Positions 34,957 to 45,900 of a stretch of 64,000 nt of DNA are shown here, piece after piece. Origin of the DNA: an uncultured Prevotellaceae bacterium (GTDB taxonomy: Bacteria; Bacteroidota; Bacteroidia; Bacteroidales; Bacteroidaceae). The stretch's first letter is position 1, and every line of letters begins with the position of its first letter. The stretch is taken from contig CADAAR010000020.1 in the NCBI GenBank assembly GCA_902785945.1, forward strand, positions 1-64,000, in the 5' to 3' direction. Under the pieces are notes generated by a model. It was not told the origin of the DNA, ran no database searches, and saw only the letters and a list, made by a program, of their open reading frames with translations. Made by a program: the position numbers and the translations under genes.

Positions 34957-35892
34957 ATGAATAACGTATTTGTATATTGCGAGATTGAAGGCACATTAGT
35001 GCAGGAAGTATCTCAGGAACTGTTGACCAAGGGTCGTAAGCTCGCCAATACACTGGGTGTTGAGCTTCACGCTGTTGTTGCTGGTACTGATATCAAGGGT
35101 AAGGTTGAGGATCAGATTCTGCCTTATGGTGTCGACAAGCTGTTTGTGTTCGACGCTAAGGACCTGTTCCCTTACACCTCAGCTCCTCACACCGATATCC
35201 TCGTGAACCTCTTCAAGGAGGAGCAGCCTCAGATTTGTCTGATGGGTGCTACTGTGATCGGACGTGATTTAGGTCCTCGTGTGTCGTCATCGCTGACCTC
35301 TGGTCTGACTGCTGACTGCACAGAGCTTGAGATTGGTCCGTATGAGGATAAGAAAGAGGGTAAGACCTACGAGAATCTGCTTTACCAGATTCGTCCTGCC
35401 TTTGGTGGTAATATCGTGGCTACCATCGTGAACCCCGACCATCGTCCTCAGATGGCTACTGTACGCTCAGGCGTGATGCAGAAAGCTATCTACGATGGTG
35501 CCTGCAAGAAGGAAGTGGTTTATCCTGAAGTGTCTAAATATGTTAGCCCTGAGGCTTTCGTCGTGAAGGTGCTCGACCACCACGTAGAAGCTGCCAAGCA
35601 CAACCTGAAGGGTGCGCCCATCGTTGTAGCCGGTGGTTATGGTATGGGCTCGAAGGAGAACTTCGACCTGTTGTTCGACCTGGCAAAGGTGCTGCATGGT
35701 GAAGTTGGTGGTTCTCGTGCTGCTGTTGACGCAGGCTGGCTGGATCACGACCGTCAGATTGGCCAGACAGGTGTTACCGTTCACCCCAAGGTGTACATCG
35801 CCTGTGGTATCTCTGGACAGATTCAGCACATCGCTGGTATTGAGGAGGTTGTACCTAAGCTGATCAAGTACTACAAGCAGAACTCAAAGTAA
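34957..35892 (+). CDS. etfA: Electron transfer flavoprotein alpha subunit, lacking the FAD-loop segment
   Basis: The FAD-binding partner of EtfB. It is 311 residues, about 30 short of the Bacteroidetes form. The N-terminal domain and most of the FAD domain are present ('VAGGYGMGSKENFDLL', 'GGSRAAVDAGWLDHDRQIGQTG', 'YIACGISGQIQHIAG'). After 'QHIAG' the protein jumps to the last residues 'IEEVVPKLIKYYKQNSK'. The usual intervening 'SINxDPxAPIFxxADxxIxG' segment, which contacts the FAD, is absent in frame near 35834-35842. I infer an internal deletion of about 85-90 bp and loss of FAD binding; an assembly error is the alternative. Confidence 0.88.
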   Translation: MNNVFVYCEIEGTLVQEVSQELLTKGRKLANTLGVELHAVVAGTDIKGKVEDQILPYGVDKLFVFDAKDLFPYTSAPHTDILVNLFKEEQPQICLMGATVIGRDLGPRVSSSLTSGLTADCTELEIGPYEDKKEGKTYENLLYQIRPAFGGNIVATIVNPDHRPQMATVRSGVMQKAIYDGACKKEVVYPEVSKYVSPEAFVVKVLDHHVEAAKHNLKGAPIVVAGGYGMGSKENFDLLFDLAKVLHGEVGGSRAAVDAGWLDHDRQIGQTGVTVHPKVYIACGISGQIQHIAGIEEVVPKLIKYYKQNSK

Positions 35893-36071
35893 TGGACAAG
35901 AGAAAGGTGTGGCGAATAGCCAATGGTTTAGTAGCACTAGCAGCACTTGCATTCAGCATTTTCAGCTTTTGTAATAATCAGCTAAAAACAGGCATTGCTT
36001 ATGCACTACTTACCGTAACGTGTTCTATAAACTACATCTTATCAAGAAAGATTGAAAACAACAAAGAATAA
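35892..36071 (+). CDS. 59-residue membrane protein inside the etf operon
   Basis: A short gene whose ATG overlaps the etfA stop (TAATG) and whose stop is 2 bases before the acyl-CoA dehydrogenase ATG, so it is perfectly packed. The product starts 'MDKRKVWRIANGLVALAAL' and has two predicted membrane segments (about 10-27 and 33-50) with basic ends. I do not recognise a family. Position and coupling make it a better candidate than a chance frame. Confidence 0.6.
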   Translation: MDKRKVWRIANGLVALAALAFSIFSFCNNQLKTGIAYALLTVTCSINYILSRKIENNKE

Positions 36072-36073
36072 TT

Positions 36074-37790
36074 ATGGCAAACTATTATAGTGATCACCCA
36101 GAGATTGGATTCTATCTGAACCATCCTCTGATGAAGCGCATCGTTGAGCTCAAGGAGCGCAACTTCGAAGATGCCAAGAAGTATGACTACGCCCCCGTTG
36201 ACCTGGGCGATGCCATCGAGAACTACAAGCAGATTCTCGACATCACTGGCGACGTGGCTGCCAATATCATCGAGCCAAACTCTGAGAGCGTTTGAGAACG
36301 GCCGTATGATCTACGCTTCAAAGACCTATGAGAACCTCGACGCCACCCGTAAGGCTGGTCTGTGGGGTGTATCAATGCCTCGCCGTTACGGCGGTCTGAA
36401 CCTGCCTAACGCAGTGTTCTCAATGCTCTCTGAGATGATTTCGGCTGCAGATGCCGGTTTCCAGAACATCTGGAGCCTGCAGAGCTGTATCGACACGCTG
36501 TACGAGTTCGGTAGCGAGGAGCAGCGCCAGAAGTACATCCCCCGCGTATGCGCTGGTGAGGGTATGAGTATGGACCTCACAGAGCCTGATGCCGGTTCTG
36601 ACCTGCAGCGCGTGATGCTGAAGGCTACATTCGACGAGAAAGAGAATTGTTGGCGCCTGAACGGTGTGAAGCGTTTCATCACCAATGGTGATAGCGACAT
36701 CCACCTCGTGTTGGCTCGCTCTGAGGAGGGTACCAAGGACGGACGTGGTCTGTCGATGTTCATCTACGACAAGCGCCAAGGCGGTGTGAACGTACGTCAC
36801 ATCGAGCACAAGCTGGGTATTCACGGCTCACCTACCTGTGAGCTCACCTATAAGAACGCTAAGGCAGAGCTCTGCGGTAGCACCCGTCTGGGTCTGATCA
36901 AGTATGTGATGGCTCTGATGAACGGTGCTCGCTTGGGTATTGCTGCACAGAGCGTAGGTGTAGAGCAGGAGGCTTACAACGAGGGTCTGGCTTACGCCAA
37001 GGAGCGTCAGCAGTTTGGTGATAAGATCATCAACTTCCCCGCTGTATATGATATGCTCAGTCGCATGAAGGCCAAGCTCGATGCCGGGCGTTCACTGCTG
37101 TACGAGACAGCCGCTTATGTCGACATCTACAAGTGCCTCGAGGATATCGAGCGCGACCGCAAACTGACACCTGAGGAGAAGCAGGAACTGAAGAAGTATC
37201 AGCGTCTGGCTGATGCTTTCACACCACTGGCCAAGGGTATGAACTCAGAGTACGCCAACCAGAACGCTTACGATGCAATCAGCATCCACGGTGGTTCAGG
37301 CTTCATCATGGAGTACAAGAGCCAGCGCCTGTTCCGCGATGCCCGTATCTTCTCTATCTATGAGGGTACCACTCAGCTGCAGGTTGTAGCTGCTATCCGC
37401 TACATCACCAACGGCACCATGCTCAACAATATCAAGGACATGCTGGCTGGTCTCGAGGTTAGCGATAGCCTGAAGAACCTGAAGGCCCGCGTAGAGAAGC
37501 TCGTTCCTGTCTATGAAGAGGCGCTTGCTAACGTGAAGGCTCTTGAGAACCAGGATGCGCAGGACTTCCTGGCCCGTCGTCTCTACGACATGACTGCTGA
37601 GCTGGTAATGAGCTTGCTCATCCTGCGCGACGCCACCAAAGCACCTGAGCTCTTCGAGAAGAGTGCCAACGTATACGTTCGCATGGCCGAGGAGGATGTT
37701 CTTGGTAAGTCAGCTTACATCAAGGCATTCCAGGTTGAGGACCTTGATAGCTTTAAGGCTGCTGAGAAAGAAGAGGCAGAGGAAGCATAA
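36074..37790 (+). pseudogene. Acyl-CoA dehydrogenase, frameshifted
   Basis: A butyryl/acyl-CoA dehydrogenase-like flavoprotein. The first 73 codons ('MANYYSDHPEIGFYLNHPLM') run into TGA at 36293-36295. The match resumes at once in the next frame at 'ENGRMIYASKTYENLDATRKAG' and continues to 37790 with 'MSMDLTEPDAGSDLQ', 'GVKRFITNGD', 'HKLGIHGSPTCEL', 'YAKERQQFGD' and 'AISIHGGSGFIMEYKSQRLFRDARIFSIYEGTTQLQ' in short pieces. Compared with homologues, a few codons plus a frame-changing number of bases are missing at the junction. The 548-residue downstream frame begins with out-of-frame codons, so its apparent start is not real. Without recoding, no intact enzyme is made. Confidence 0.85.
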
Positions 37791-37816
37791 AGAGTATAAG
37801 TATATTATCTTTTAAT

Positions 37817-37854
37817 AGGTGGCACTTATCGCGTGATAAGTGCCACCTATTTTT
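37817..37854 (+). terminator. Terminator of the etf-acd operon
   Basis: AGGTGGCACTTATC (37817-37830) pairs perfectly with GATAAGTGCCACCT (37835-37848) around a GCGT loop, followed by ATTTTTC. Confidence 0.9.
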
Positions 37855-37864
37855 CAATAACCAT

Positions 37865-37916
37865 CCCTTATTTGGAAATAAGGGACCCTTATTCCGCAAT
37901 AACCTCCCCTTATTGC
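37865..37916. repeat. Consecutive small palindromes
   Basis: CCCTTATTT/AAATAAGGG (37865-37884), an overlapping AATAAGGGACCCTTATT, and GCAATAA/TTATTGC (37896-37916) follow one another between two terminators. They could be alternative RNA hairpins or protein sites. No gene is credible here. Confidence 0.6.
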
Positions 37917-37965
37917 AAAGTATAGGTTCTTTTCTATGATTCCCTACTACCGCGCGATACAAAAA

Positions 37966-37995
37966 ATCGGTGCACCGTTTGGCGCACCGATTCTT
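37966..37995 (-). terminator. Terminator of the carbohydrate-binding lipoprotein gene
   Basis: ATCGGTGC (37966-37973) and GCACCGAT (37984-37991). Read on the minus strand the stem is followed by TTTTTT, which suits the gene ending at 38020. Confidence 0.8.
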
Positions 37996-38019
37996 TATGA
38001 TAATCTGTTGAATTAACGA

Positions 38020-39720
38020 TTATAACTCAAAGAGCTCAACCTTCTGGATCTTTACAGTTCCGATAAACTTACCAGCCTGGAACAAAATGTGAGCATCGTT
38101 ACCTGAGGTATTAACAGTTGAAGCAGGGAATTCAATCTCGTACTTCTTGAAGTCATTGCTTGCAGCAAACTCAAATTCCTGAGCCATTGAAGCGCTCCAA
38201 GTACCCATGTTCAAAGTTGCTTTACCTGCAGCTGTAGCTGACATTGTAAGGCGAACCTTGTAAACCTTGCCTTCAGTAAGATTGAACCAGTCCATGATGA
38301 ACGGCTGAAGATCCCAGTTGTTGGCCTGCTCCTTATCGTTCTGGATGAACATTGCACCATCTGCAAAGTCGTATTTAGAACCATCGGGCTCACCCATGCG
38401 GTAGTAAGGATAGCTGGTTTCTGCAGACCAATCCTTAGCGAAGAATGGCTCCTCACCCTGCTCAACATAAACTGTAATATCATCGAAGTAGTACTTGTTG
38501 ATCTCTCTCAGCACTTCGAGGTTGAGACAGATAGCCTGTACGCCATCACCGCTATCGGGAACAGTAAAGTCAATAGAAACAGTCTTCCACTCAGTTGTGA
38601 ATTCGATGTCACCCATGAATGCCCAGTGCTTGTAAGTACCCTTATAACCGTCCTTGCCTTCGATAGCACCAGGAGCAGGAATCTTAGTGTGGCACTGTGT
38701 ACCTGCCTTAGCAGCCTTGTCGGCCTTCACCTTCATGACAACCTTACCCTTGGTTCCCTTAGCCAATGGCTCTGGAAGAGCAATCAGGAACTGAGTATCG
38801 TGATCGTTTTTAAGAATGGCATCAATCTGCTCAACATTATCACCATTAATATTTGCATTAAAATATATATCGTTGTAATTCTTCTCGGGATCAAGGCTCT
38901 CAACAACGATAGCACCATCCTCAGCTTTCGGAGCAAGGTAGTTCTTGAAGTACTTCACAGAGAACTGATCCTCCTTTGCTACACCCCAGTTCCAGAAGAT
39001 AACCTTCATACCCTCAATCTTTGTGGGCTCTGGATCGGGAACGAAACGCTTAACCTCAACACGGATATTGTCGAAGAAGAATCTGTTGGCAGCATCATTG
39101 CTAGTATTGGCCAGATTGAATGCAATAGAATAAGCACCAGCCTGAGCATTACTTACTGTAACGAAGCCAGAATCCCAATTTGTCCACTCTGTTGTGAAAG
39201 TCACGTTGCCAATACCACTGCTCAGATATGAACCAGGAGCGGTGTGTGTACCTGTACCTGCAGTAAATTTCGCATCAGCCTTCACATCCATAGTGATACG
39301 AATCTGATCCTTTGCTTTCAAAGCATTCTCCTCACCAAAGGTGATATAGAACTGAGTGTCGTGGTCTGCATATTTGGTGGGATCAGCCCATGTCTGTGCA
39401 CCAAAATTACCAGCAGCTCTTGCGTCTGACTCACTGCGAGCCTCAACGACTACGCAATGGTTCTTCGGAGTCTCCTCATCCCATTTGATAGTGGCATTTC
39501 CTGAATACGCTGCGGCATCCTGACCAATAGTAACCCAATAGTTAGTGACATAGCTGATAACTTCGCACTGGCCATTGAGAATCAGGCTACCCTCATCGAA
39601 AGAATAGTCAGCCGGCTGTTCAGGAGCGATGATGTTGTCCTGATTAGAACAAGAAGTGAAACTTGCAGCTGTTAACAGCATAGTAGCTGCTACCGCCCAA
39701 AAACATTTTTTCTGTTTCAT
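38020..39720 (-). CDS. Lipoprotein with three carbohydrate-binding-like beta-sandwich modules
   Basis: A 566-residue lipoprotein ('AASFTSCSNQ', Cys24) made of three related jelly-roll modules (about 45-205, 230-405, 415-566). The first two share 'DHDTQFYITFGEEN'/'DHDTQFLIALPEP', 'GxxxFTTEWTNWDSGF'/'GDIEFTTEWKTVSIDF' and 'RFFFDNIRVEV'/'KYYFDDITVYV', as in CBM4/9-type domains; the third is more diverged. No catalytic domain is present, so it is probably a surface glycan-binding protein. No SusC/SusD pair is adjacent, so its target cannot be guessed. Promoter at 39797-39804, terminator at 37966-37995. Confidence 0.8.
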   Translation of the reverse strand: MKQKKCFWAVAATMLLTAASFTSCSNQDNIIAPEQPADYSFDEGSLILNGQCEVISYVTNYWVTIGQDAAAYSGNATIKWDEETPKNHCVVVEARSESDARAAGNFGAQTWADPTKYADHDTQFYITFGEENALKAKDQIRITMDVKADAKFTAGTGTHTAPGSYLSSGIGNVTFTTEWTNWDSGFVTVSNAQAGAYSIAFNLANTSNDAANRFFFDNIRVEVKRFVPDPEPTKIEGMKVIFWNWGVAKEDQFSVKYFKNYLAPKAEDGAIVVESLDPEKNYNDIYFNANINGDNVEQIDAILKNDHDTQFLIALPEPLAKGTKGKVVMKVKADKAAKAGTQCHTKIPAPGAIEGKDGYKGTYKHWAFMGDIEFTTEWKTVSIDFTVPDSGDGVQAICLNLEVLREINKYYFDDITVYVEQGEEPFFAKDWSAETSYPYYRMGEPDGSKYDFADGAMFIQNDKEQANNWDLQPFIMDWFNLTEGKVYKVRLTMSATAAGKATLNMGTWSASMAQEFEFAASNDFKKYEIEFPASTVNTSGNDAHILFQAGKFIGTVKIQKVELFEL

Positions 39721-39796
39721 ACTTTTAATTTTAAATTGATAATAATATGCTTTTTGTTAATTAATTCTCGCGTTCATATATAATATATTCAGAGTG

Positions 39797-39804
39797 CAAA
39801 GATA
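39797..39804 (-). promoter_or_regulatory. -7 promoter element for the carbohydrate-binding lipoprotein
   Basis: On the minus strand this reads TATCTTTG, 76 bases upstream of the ATG. Confidence 0.6.
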
Positions 39805-39917
39805 ACATTTGTTTCTTAAAGATGCTTTGTGTTGTGTATCATGTACTTATGATATTATACTTTTTTGTGCGAAATTAAGGAATATTCACACTGTTTTCGC
39901 AAAAAAATGTGAAATAC

Positions 39918-42900
39918 TTACCTCGTTAACGAGAACTTCAGCGACAGTCCAAAGTCACGGGTTGTGGTCGGATAACTGCTGCTGGATAGTAACGGTGTGT
40001 TCGTTTGTTGGTCGTAATAGGCCGAGAGGGTGAGCAGTCGGCTCAAGGTATAGTCGGCCATGAACGAGAGTTTGAAAGCTGAGTTACCACTCGAGGCCGA
40101 TGAGGTGCCGCTTGCAATATCGCGGGTGATGGCTGCCTGCTGTCGGAAAGAAATGTCGAGTCGCAGGTTCATATCATGGTTTACACCGCCAGAGCGCCCC
40201 TTTGTCGTTTGGGTCGTTTGGGTTGTCTGGGTCTTTGACTTACCTCGATTCTGAGCCTTTCTTACCTTACGGTTACCGCCTGCACCAAAGAGGTTGAAGT
40301 CACGTATCTTATAACCTGCCCCCAGCACAATATCGTTAGAACGAGCTTCATTGATCTGCACACTCGTCATTGAGAGGTTCAGCACACGGGTGGTACGATA
40401 TTCCAACTTCAATGTAAGGTCGTTCTGGAGGGTGGCGTCCGCACCGATTAGTGGCGAGAAGGCCTCGTTGATGCTCACCGTCGAGACATTATACATCGAT
40501 GAGGGTTGTAGCATACCTGTTGCCTGATCTATCGTAAAGCCAAGATCGCCCATATATTCGCGCCATGCACTATAGGAGGCATACGAGCCAATGCTGAATA
40601 CTGACTTATAGCTGTGGTTAATATTAAATGATTTGAAATGATTGCTGAACCACGTGAGTTTAGACAGGCCACTATAGCGGATGGTCCAGTTTGGTAGCAT
40701 ACGGGTTAGGGTGGGGAAGAGTTTGAGCGAACCCCCACTAGAGGTATAAGCTGACAGGAAGGCAGGTATCATGACATCGGCGCTATAGGGATTAACGTTG
40801 GTGACGGTAGAGCCGCCATAGGCTGTTCCTGCTTCAGGATATTGTTCGGCCACTCGGGCTGAATACTCAGAAAGCAAGCTGCGGAATTTGTCGAAGGTAG
40901 ATGATTGATAGCCGTTGTTAGCATCGCCCATACCCTCTAAAGCGCCCTTCAGCGAGATGGTGGTCATGTTAAACGATCCACTATGAGTGGTGGGCTTTCC
41001 CTCGTACATATATTGTATGCGCTGTGCGCGCGTGTCCGTGCGTGAAGCATTCAAATCAATCTTCAGGTCACGCATGGGTTCCAGTGTGGCTCGCAGTTGC
41101 AGGTCGTTGCTGCTATTGATGGTAGCAGGATTGGCCACGTTGTCGTTATGCATCAGCCAGTTGTTGGCAAGTGCTTTGTCCAGATAGTCATCGCCGATGG
41201 TACCGAAGGCAAAGTCGAGACCTGGTGTGAGCCCGCCAGACGTCCGTTGTCCGAAAGCATCACCAATGTTTGGCATAAAGCCAGGCAGATTCATCTGATA
41301 TTGGTTACGATATGACAGATTGATGCTACGCACCATCATCAACAGATGGGCTGCACTTTGTGCGGGTTTATACCACCATTTGGTCTCTAATGAAGGCTTG
41401 GTCATCACAGAGAGCTTGATGTCGACTGTATCCTTTGTCTTGATAAGAATCTTGTTTTCATCAATCACCTTATACTTCAGTTTATAGAGCTTACCGTCTT
41501 TGGTCTTGGCTGTTACCCTCAGACGTTTTGACTTTTTATTATGGGCCACGGTGATGGTGGTATCGGGCTTCAGCGTAATCTCACGTTGGTAGCTGTTCTT
41601 GGAGGTCGGCTTGGTTTTGGCGGCTTTGTCTGATTTGTCTGAGTTCTCGGATTTATCAGATTTCTCCGATTTCTCTGATTTCGAGGATGTCGAAGCCTTC
41701 TTGGTGGGAGTTTTCTTGGGGATGGCTTTCTTGAACCGCTCGTTCACTTTCTTTAAGAAGGGGAAGTGATTATAGAGCGTTTCCATGTTCAACGTCGCAT
41801 TGATATTCACGTTTCTGCGACTGTTGATGATATTTCCTAATGAGGTGCCGTCTTCGAGCTCTGTTCCGCGTGTCCACGAATAATTGGCAGTATACGAAGC
41901 ATCACTGTTAAGCCAATCAAGGATAGGTAGCTTATTTAGTGGCAGCTGATAGGATACGGTCGTTTGTTGCTGGTAATCGAGTGGAGTTCCTAAATTCTTG
42001 ATGCTTTGCCATACAGAGTCCTTCCAAGCATAGTAGCGGTCTGCGTAGAGGTCCTTGTTCACGGGAGTATAAGGCTCTTCAATCTGGGCGTGGGTAGCCG
42101 ACTGGAAACTGAAGTGCAAGTTCTTCGTGAAATCCCATCGCAGTGAAAAATCGCGGTTCCAGAGGAACTGTTCATTGAAGATCAATGGCAGTTTCTGTCC
42201 GCTCAGATCCTCGAGGTCGCGTTCCTGTAATTCATAATACTCACGACTGATGGTTGAGTTGAAGTTGATGCTTTGTGGCAGATAGTTAAATCCGAGAGCC
42301 TTGGGGAAATTAAGCCACTTCGATTTTCCTTTTAGTTTGCTGAAAGGCTCCCAGGTCTTATATACAGGCGAATAGCTATAGTTCAGAGCCCCTCGCCATT
42401 CATCTCGTTTCTCGTAGACCGTGGTTTCGCCAGAAGTATACTGATGGGCGTGACTATAGCTGAACGAGAAGTTACCTGGGTCGTAGGGCATCGGATGCTT
42501 TTTGGTTTTCAGACCCCAACGTACATTACTGAGCGAGAAGTTTGTATTCGTGGTCTTGGTCACTGCCAACGACTCGATGCTGTCGCGTTCTTGTTGATCA
42601 GCTGCGGCGTCTAGAGCATCCTTCAGGCGCATATCAGAGTCGAGGGGATTATAGCGTGGACGAACTTCATCCTTTGTGACAGAATAATAAAGGGGTGCCG
42701 ATACCTGGGCCTTCTCAGGGAACAGCTTGCCCAGTTCTAACGAGGTAGTGACAGAATATTGTTTCTGGGTATCAGTATTTCGTTGCATCACACTCTCCTC
42801 CAGACCACCGAAACCGTCTCCGATATAACGGCCCGTTACATTCACAGAGCCAAAGTCAGAGAGTTGCACCTGCAGATTACCTGAGGCCGCCCATCCACCA

Positions 42901-45900
42901 TCGTTGTTGGTTTCCAATAGTCGCAATTCGTTTACCCAGACCTCTCCCGATTTGTTTTCGCCAGAGACGTTTCTCACACCAATCACCATTGTTTTCACTT
43001 CGCCAAGTGTGGGGTTACCCATGATGCTCACCTTGTTGTTGGGGCGTTTCTCGTCATGGGCTGTAAACATCTGGTTATACGAGGCTACTCCCTGAGCCTT
43101 TAGCTTATTGCGCTCTTTCTTCAAAGTGGTAAATACGCTGAGATCAATGTCGAGCATATTGTCCTCTGGCCACACCTCTCTACGGTCAGTTGTCGAATAG
43201 CGACTATAGGTGTTGCGGTCTGGCGTCAGTTTCAGAGGTATCTCATATTCATAATAATTGCTTTTGTAGTCGCTACCCAGACGGATGAATACGGCCAGCT
43301 GGTTATCCTTCAGTGAGGTCTGGTCTGGCAGCAGATGGTTGGCATGCACAAACATCTGCATACGTTTATATTGGCGGAGATCATAGTTGGAATTTTTGTA
43401 TACGGCCTTCGACTCTTGTGGACTCAGGTTTTCCACCACGATGTTCAGGGCCTGCTCATTGTTCTCTACCAACTGAGGCTGTGACGGGTCTGTCACTCGG
43501 CTGATACCTGGTGGCAGCACATAGTTCACGGGCTGTTTGTCGTTGTTCTCCTCGATATTCACAGCGCTTACCTTCACAGTTCCAGTCTCCAGCCCCCCTG
43601 AGAGGTTCTGCTTATAGATACGCCATTCGCCACGTACCAGGTCGAGACTACCGAAACGCAACACGATGGGTTTCTGGAAATTGGTCAGGAACATACGCAT
43701 GAAACGGATGCTTGAGAAATCGGCAATCGAGCCTTCTTTCCTTTCATATTCCGTTACAGGGATGCGGAACTGGAACCAGTTTACACTGGTGGTGTCACCA
43801 TTGCGTAGCTTCACACCACTGGTGCGCATATCCGTGATGTAAGAGCCTGGTACAGCATTGCCGTTGCGGTAGGCGTCTAGGATCTCCGGACTGATATGCA
43901 CGCGGTATTGGTAGTAGCGCTCATACTCGTTTAGCGTGAAGTCTTGGTTGATATCCTCTACATCGGGTCCGGTCTTATAACTGGTATCGTACGATTCCGT
44001 GCGGTCATCCGTATCCGGTGAGTTGCCCTGAGGATTGTTAATACGCTTATATCGGTCTAAAATACTCTTCTGCTCGTTATCGAAATCAGAACCACGATAA
44101 TAGTGGTAGTTGTCGTTGGCAGGGTCGTTTCGCCAGGCTTGTAGGATACTGTCGTTAGTGACGATGCCTCCAAGTGCATCAAGCCATTCCTTATAAGCGC
44201 CGAATTCACGTTCCTGCTCGTCGTTCAGACCGTTGAAACCCACATCCTGCAAGGCTCTTGACCCCGAGGTGGTAGCGAAGGCATAGGTCTGTGTGGCCTG
44301 TATGGGAATACGTCCCCACTGGGTATCAGTAAACGAACTGGTGCCGTCGACAGGCATACCGCTCTCATAGAATTTCTTACCGTCGCGGAGGATATCCTCG
44401 CTTACCTCACCGAGGTTGAAGTAGAGGTCACCGCTATAGTCGGAGGCATTGCCCTGCTCACGGAGATAGATATAGGGATCGAGCATCCAGAACTCGATAT
44501 ACTCGATGTTTGCTTGTTCAAAGTCTGTGGTCTCCAGTCTACGCATCATACCGCCCCATTTCGTTTCGGGCTGTCGTAAGGTACCGTTGCTGTTCAGGTC
44601 GGTGGTGAGGTTGTAGGGGCCACGCTCCTCAGGATAATAGGCCAGATTTAATACGGAGAGTGTCGAGGTGGCACCGCTATAGGTCGACTGCTGACGGTTG
44701 GGATAGAGCTCTTTTACGTAGACCTCGCGGACATAATGGTTAGAGAGCTGCTCCAGATCGCTTTTGATATGACTGGGGGTAAGGGTGGAAGAGTGCCGTG
44801 TGAAGATGGGATCGATGTTATACCATGACAACAGTGCGCGGTTGTATCCGCTGGTCACGCCCGTCTTGTCTGACGACTCCCTGAACATCGTAGGTACGCT
44901 GGAGATGGTCCATTGCTTAGGTTCTCCCACGGGGATATAGTTCTTCGTATTCTCAAAGTCATCGATATATGAGGCATTGTCCTGTGTACCGCTGGCAGAG
45001 CCTGCTATCAAGTGGGCAAATTCACCTGTGAAAGTGATGTGTGACGGGTCCTTCACATGTAGCAGCGGTATTTTGTTCAACATGCTCGTCAGCCACTGAC
45101 TGTCTTGTTTCCAGTTTACATTCAAGCCCCAGATGGTGTTCCTCAGCGGCTCTTCGCCCATCTGTACCTTCGATATAAGAGCCTGTTCCGACAGGTGCAT
45201 AATCGTACCGCCAATTTGGAAGTTCTTTGTGAAATCATATTCCCAGTTCAGACCAAGCATCGTTTTTCGTTGCATGCCGTATTCCGTATTCGATTCCAGT
45301 GATACGTTCACATTGGTGCCAGCATCGATAATACTTTGGTTCAGGATAGTCACCTCACCAGCATTATAGTCTACCGAGTAGTCGGAACCTTCCTGCAAAG
45401 TTACACCACCTGCCGTCACCACCACTGACCCTTGGGGTACGTAGCCGGCATCGAGTGAGATAACATTGGCGCTGCGGCCTTTATACTGACCTGTCATCAC
45501 ATATTTGTTCTTCTCGGCTACCTGTTTTGCTACGGTCTTCGTGGAATCGTAGAGTTGGTTGAATACATATTTGTCAGCCTCGGCATCAGAGAGTCCCTTG
45601 GCTGTCAACTGATTGCGCAGATAGTCGCCGAAAGGTTCTGCTGAAGGCAGGAAAACACGTCCGTTGCTGACTGTATAGCCCTCCACGAAGTCGAAATAAC
45701 CGTTGGAATGGTTTTTGTTGTTATTGTCCAAACGGTCACATCCCAGCATTCTTAATAATGTCTGCTCCTTCACACGCTGGTCAGGGATATAGGTCAGATA
45801 TACACCTGCGGTATCACTCTGGTACTTGATGTCGAGACGGAACTTCGTACGCTCCACGGTTGAGGCCAGATAGTATACGTTCTTCATCATCAAATCCCAG

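Noticed and set aside
36144..36300. Upstream extension of the 548-residue acyl-CoA dehydrogenase frame
   Set aside because: The first 50 codons are out of frame with the real gene, whose N-terminus is read in the other frame from 36074.
37753..37962. A 69-codon minus-strand frame with repeated Leu-Arg-Asn-Lys-Gly-like segments
   Set aside because: It covers the etf-acd terminator and small palindromes; the repeated residues come from the AAATAAGGG inverted repeats.
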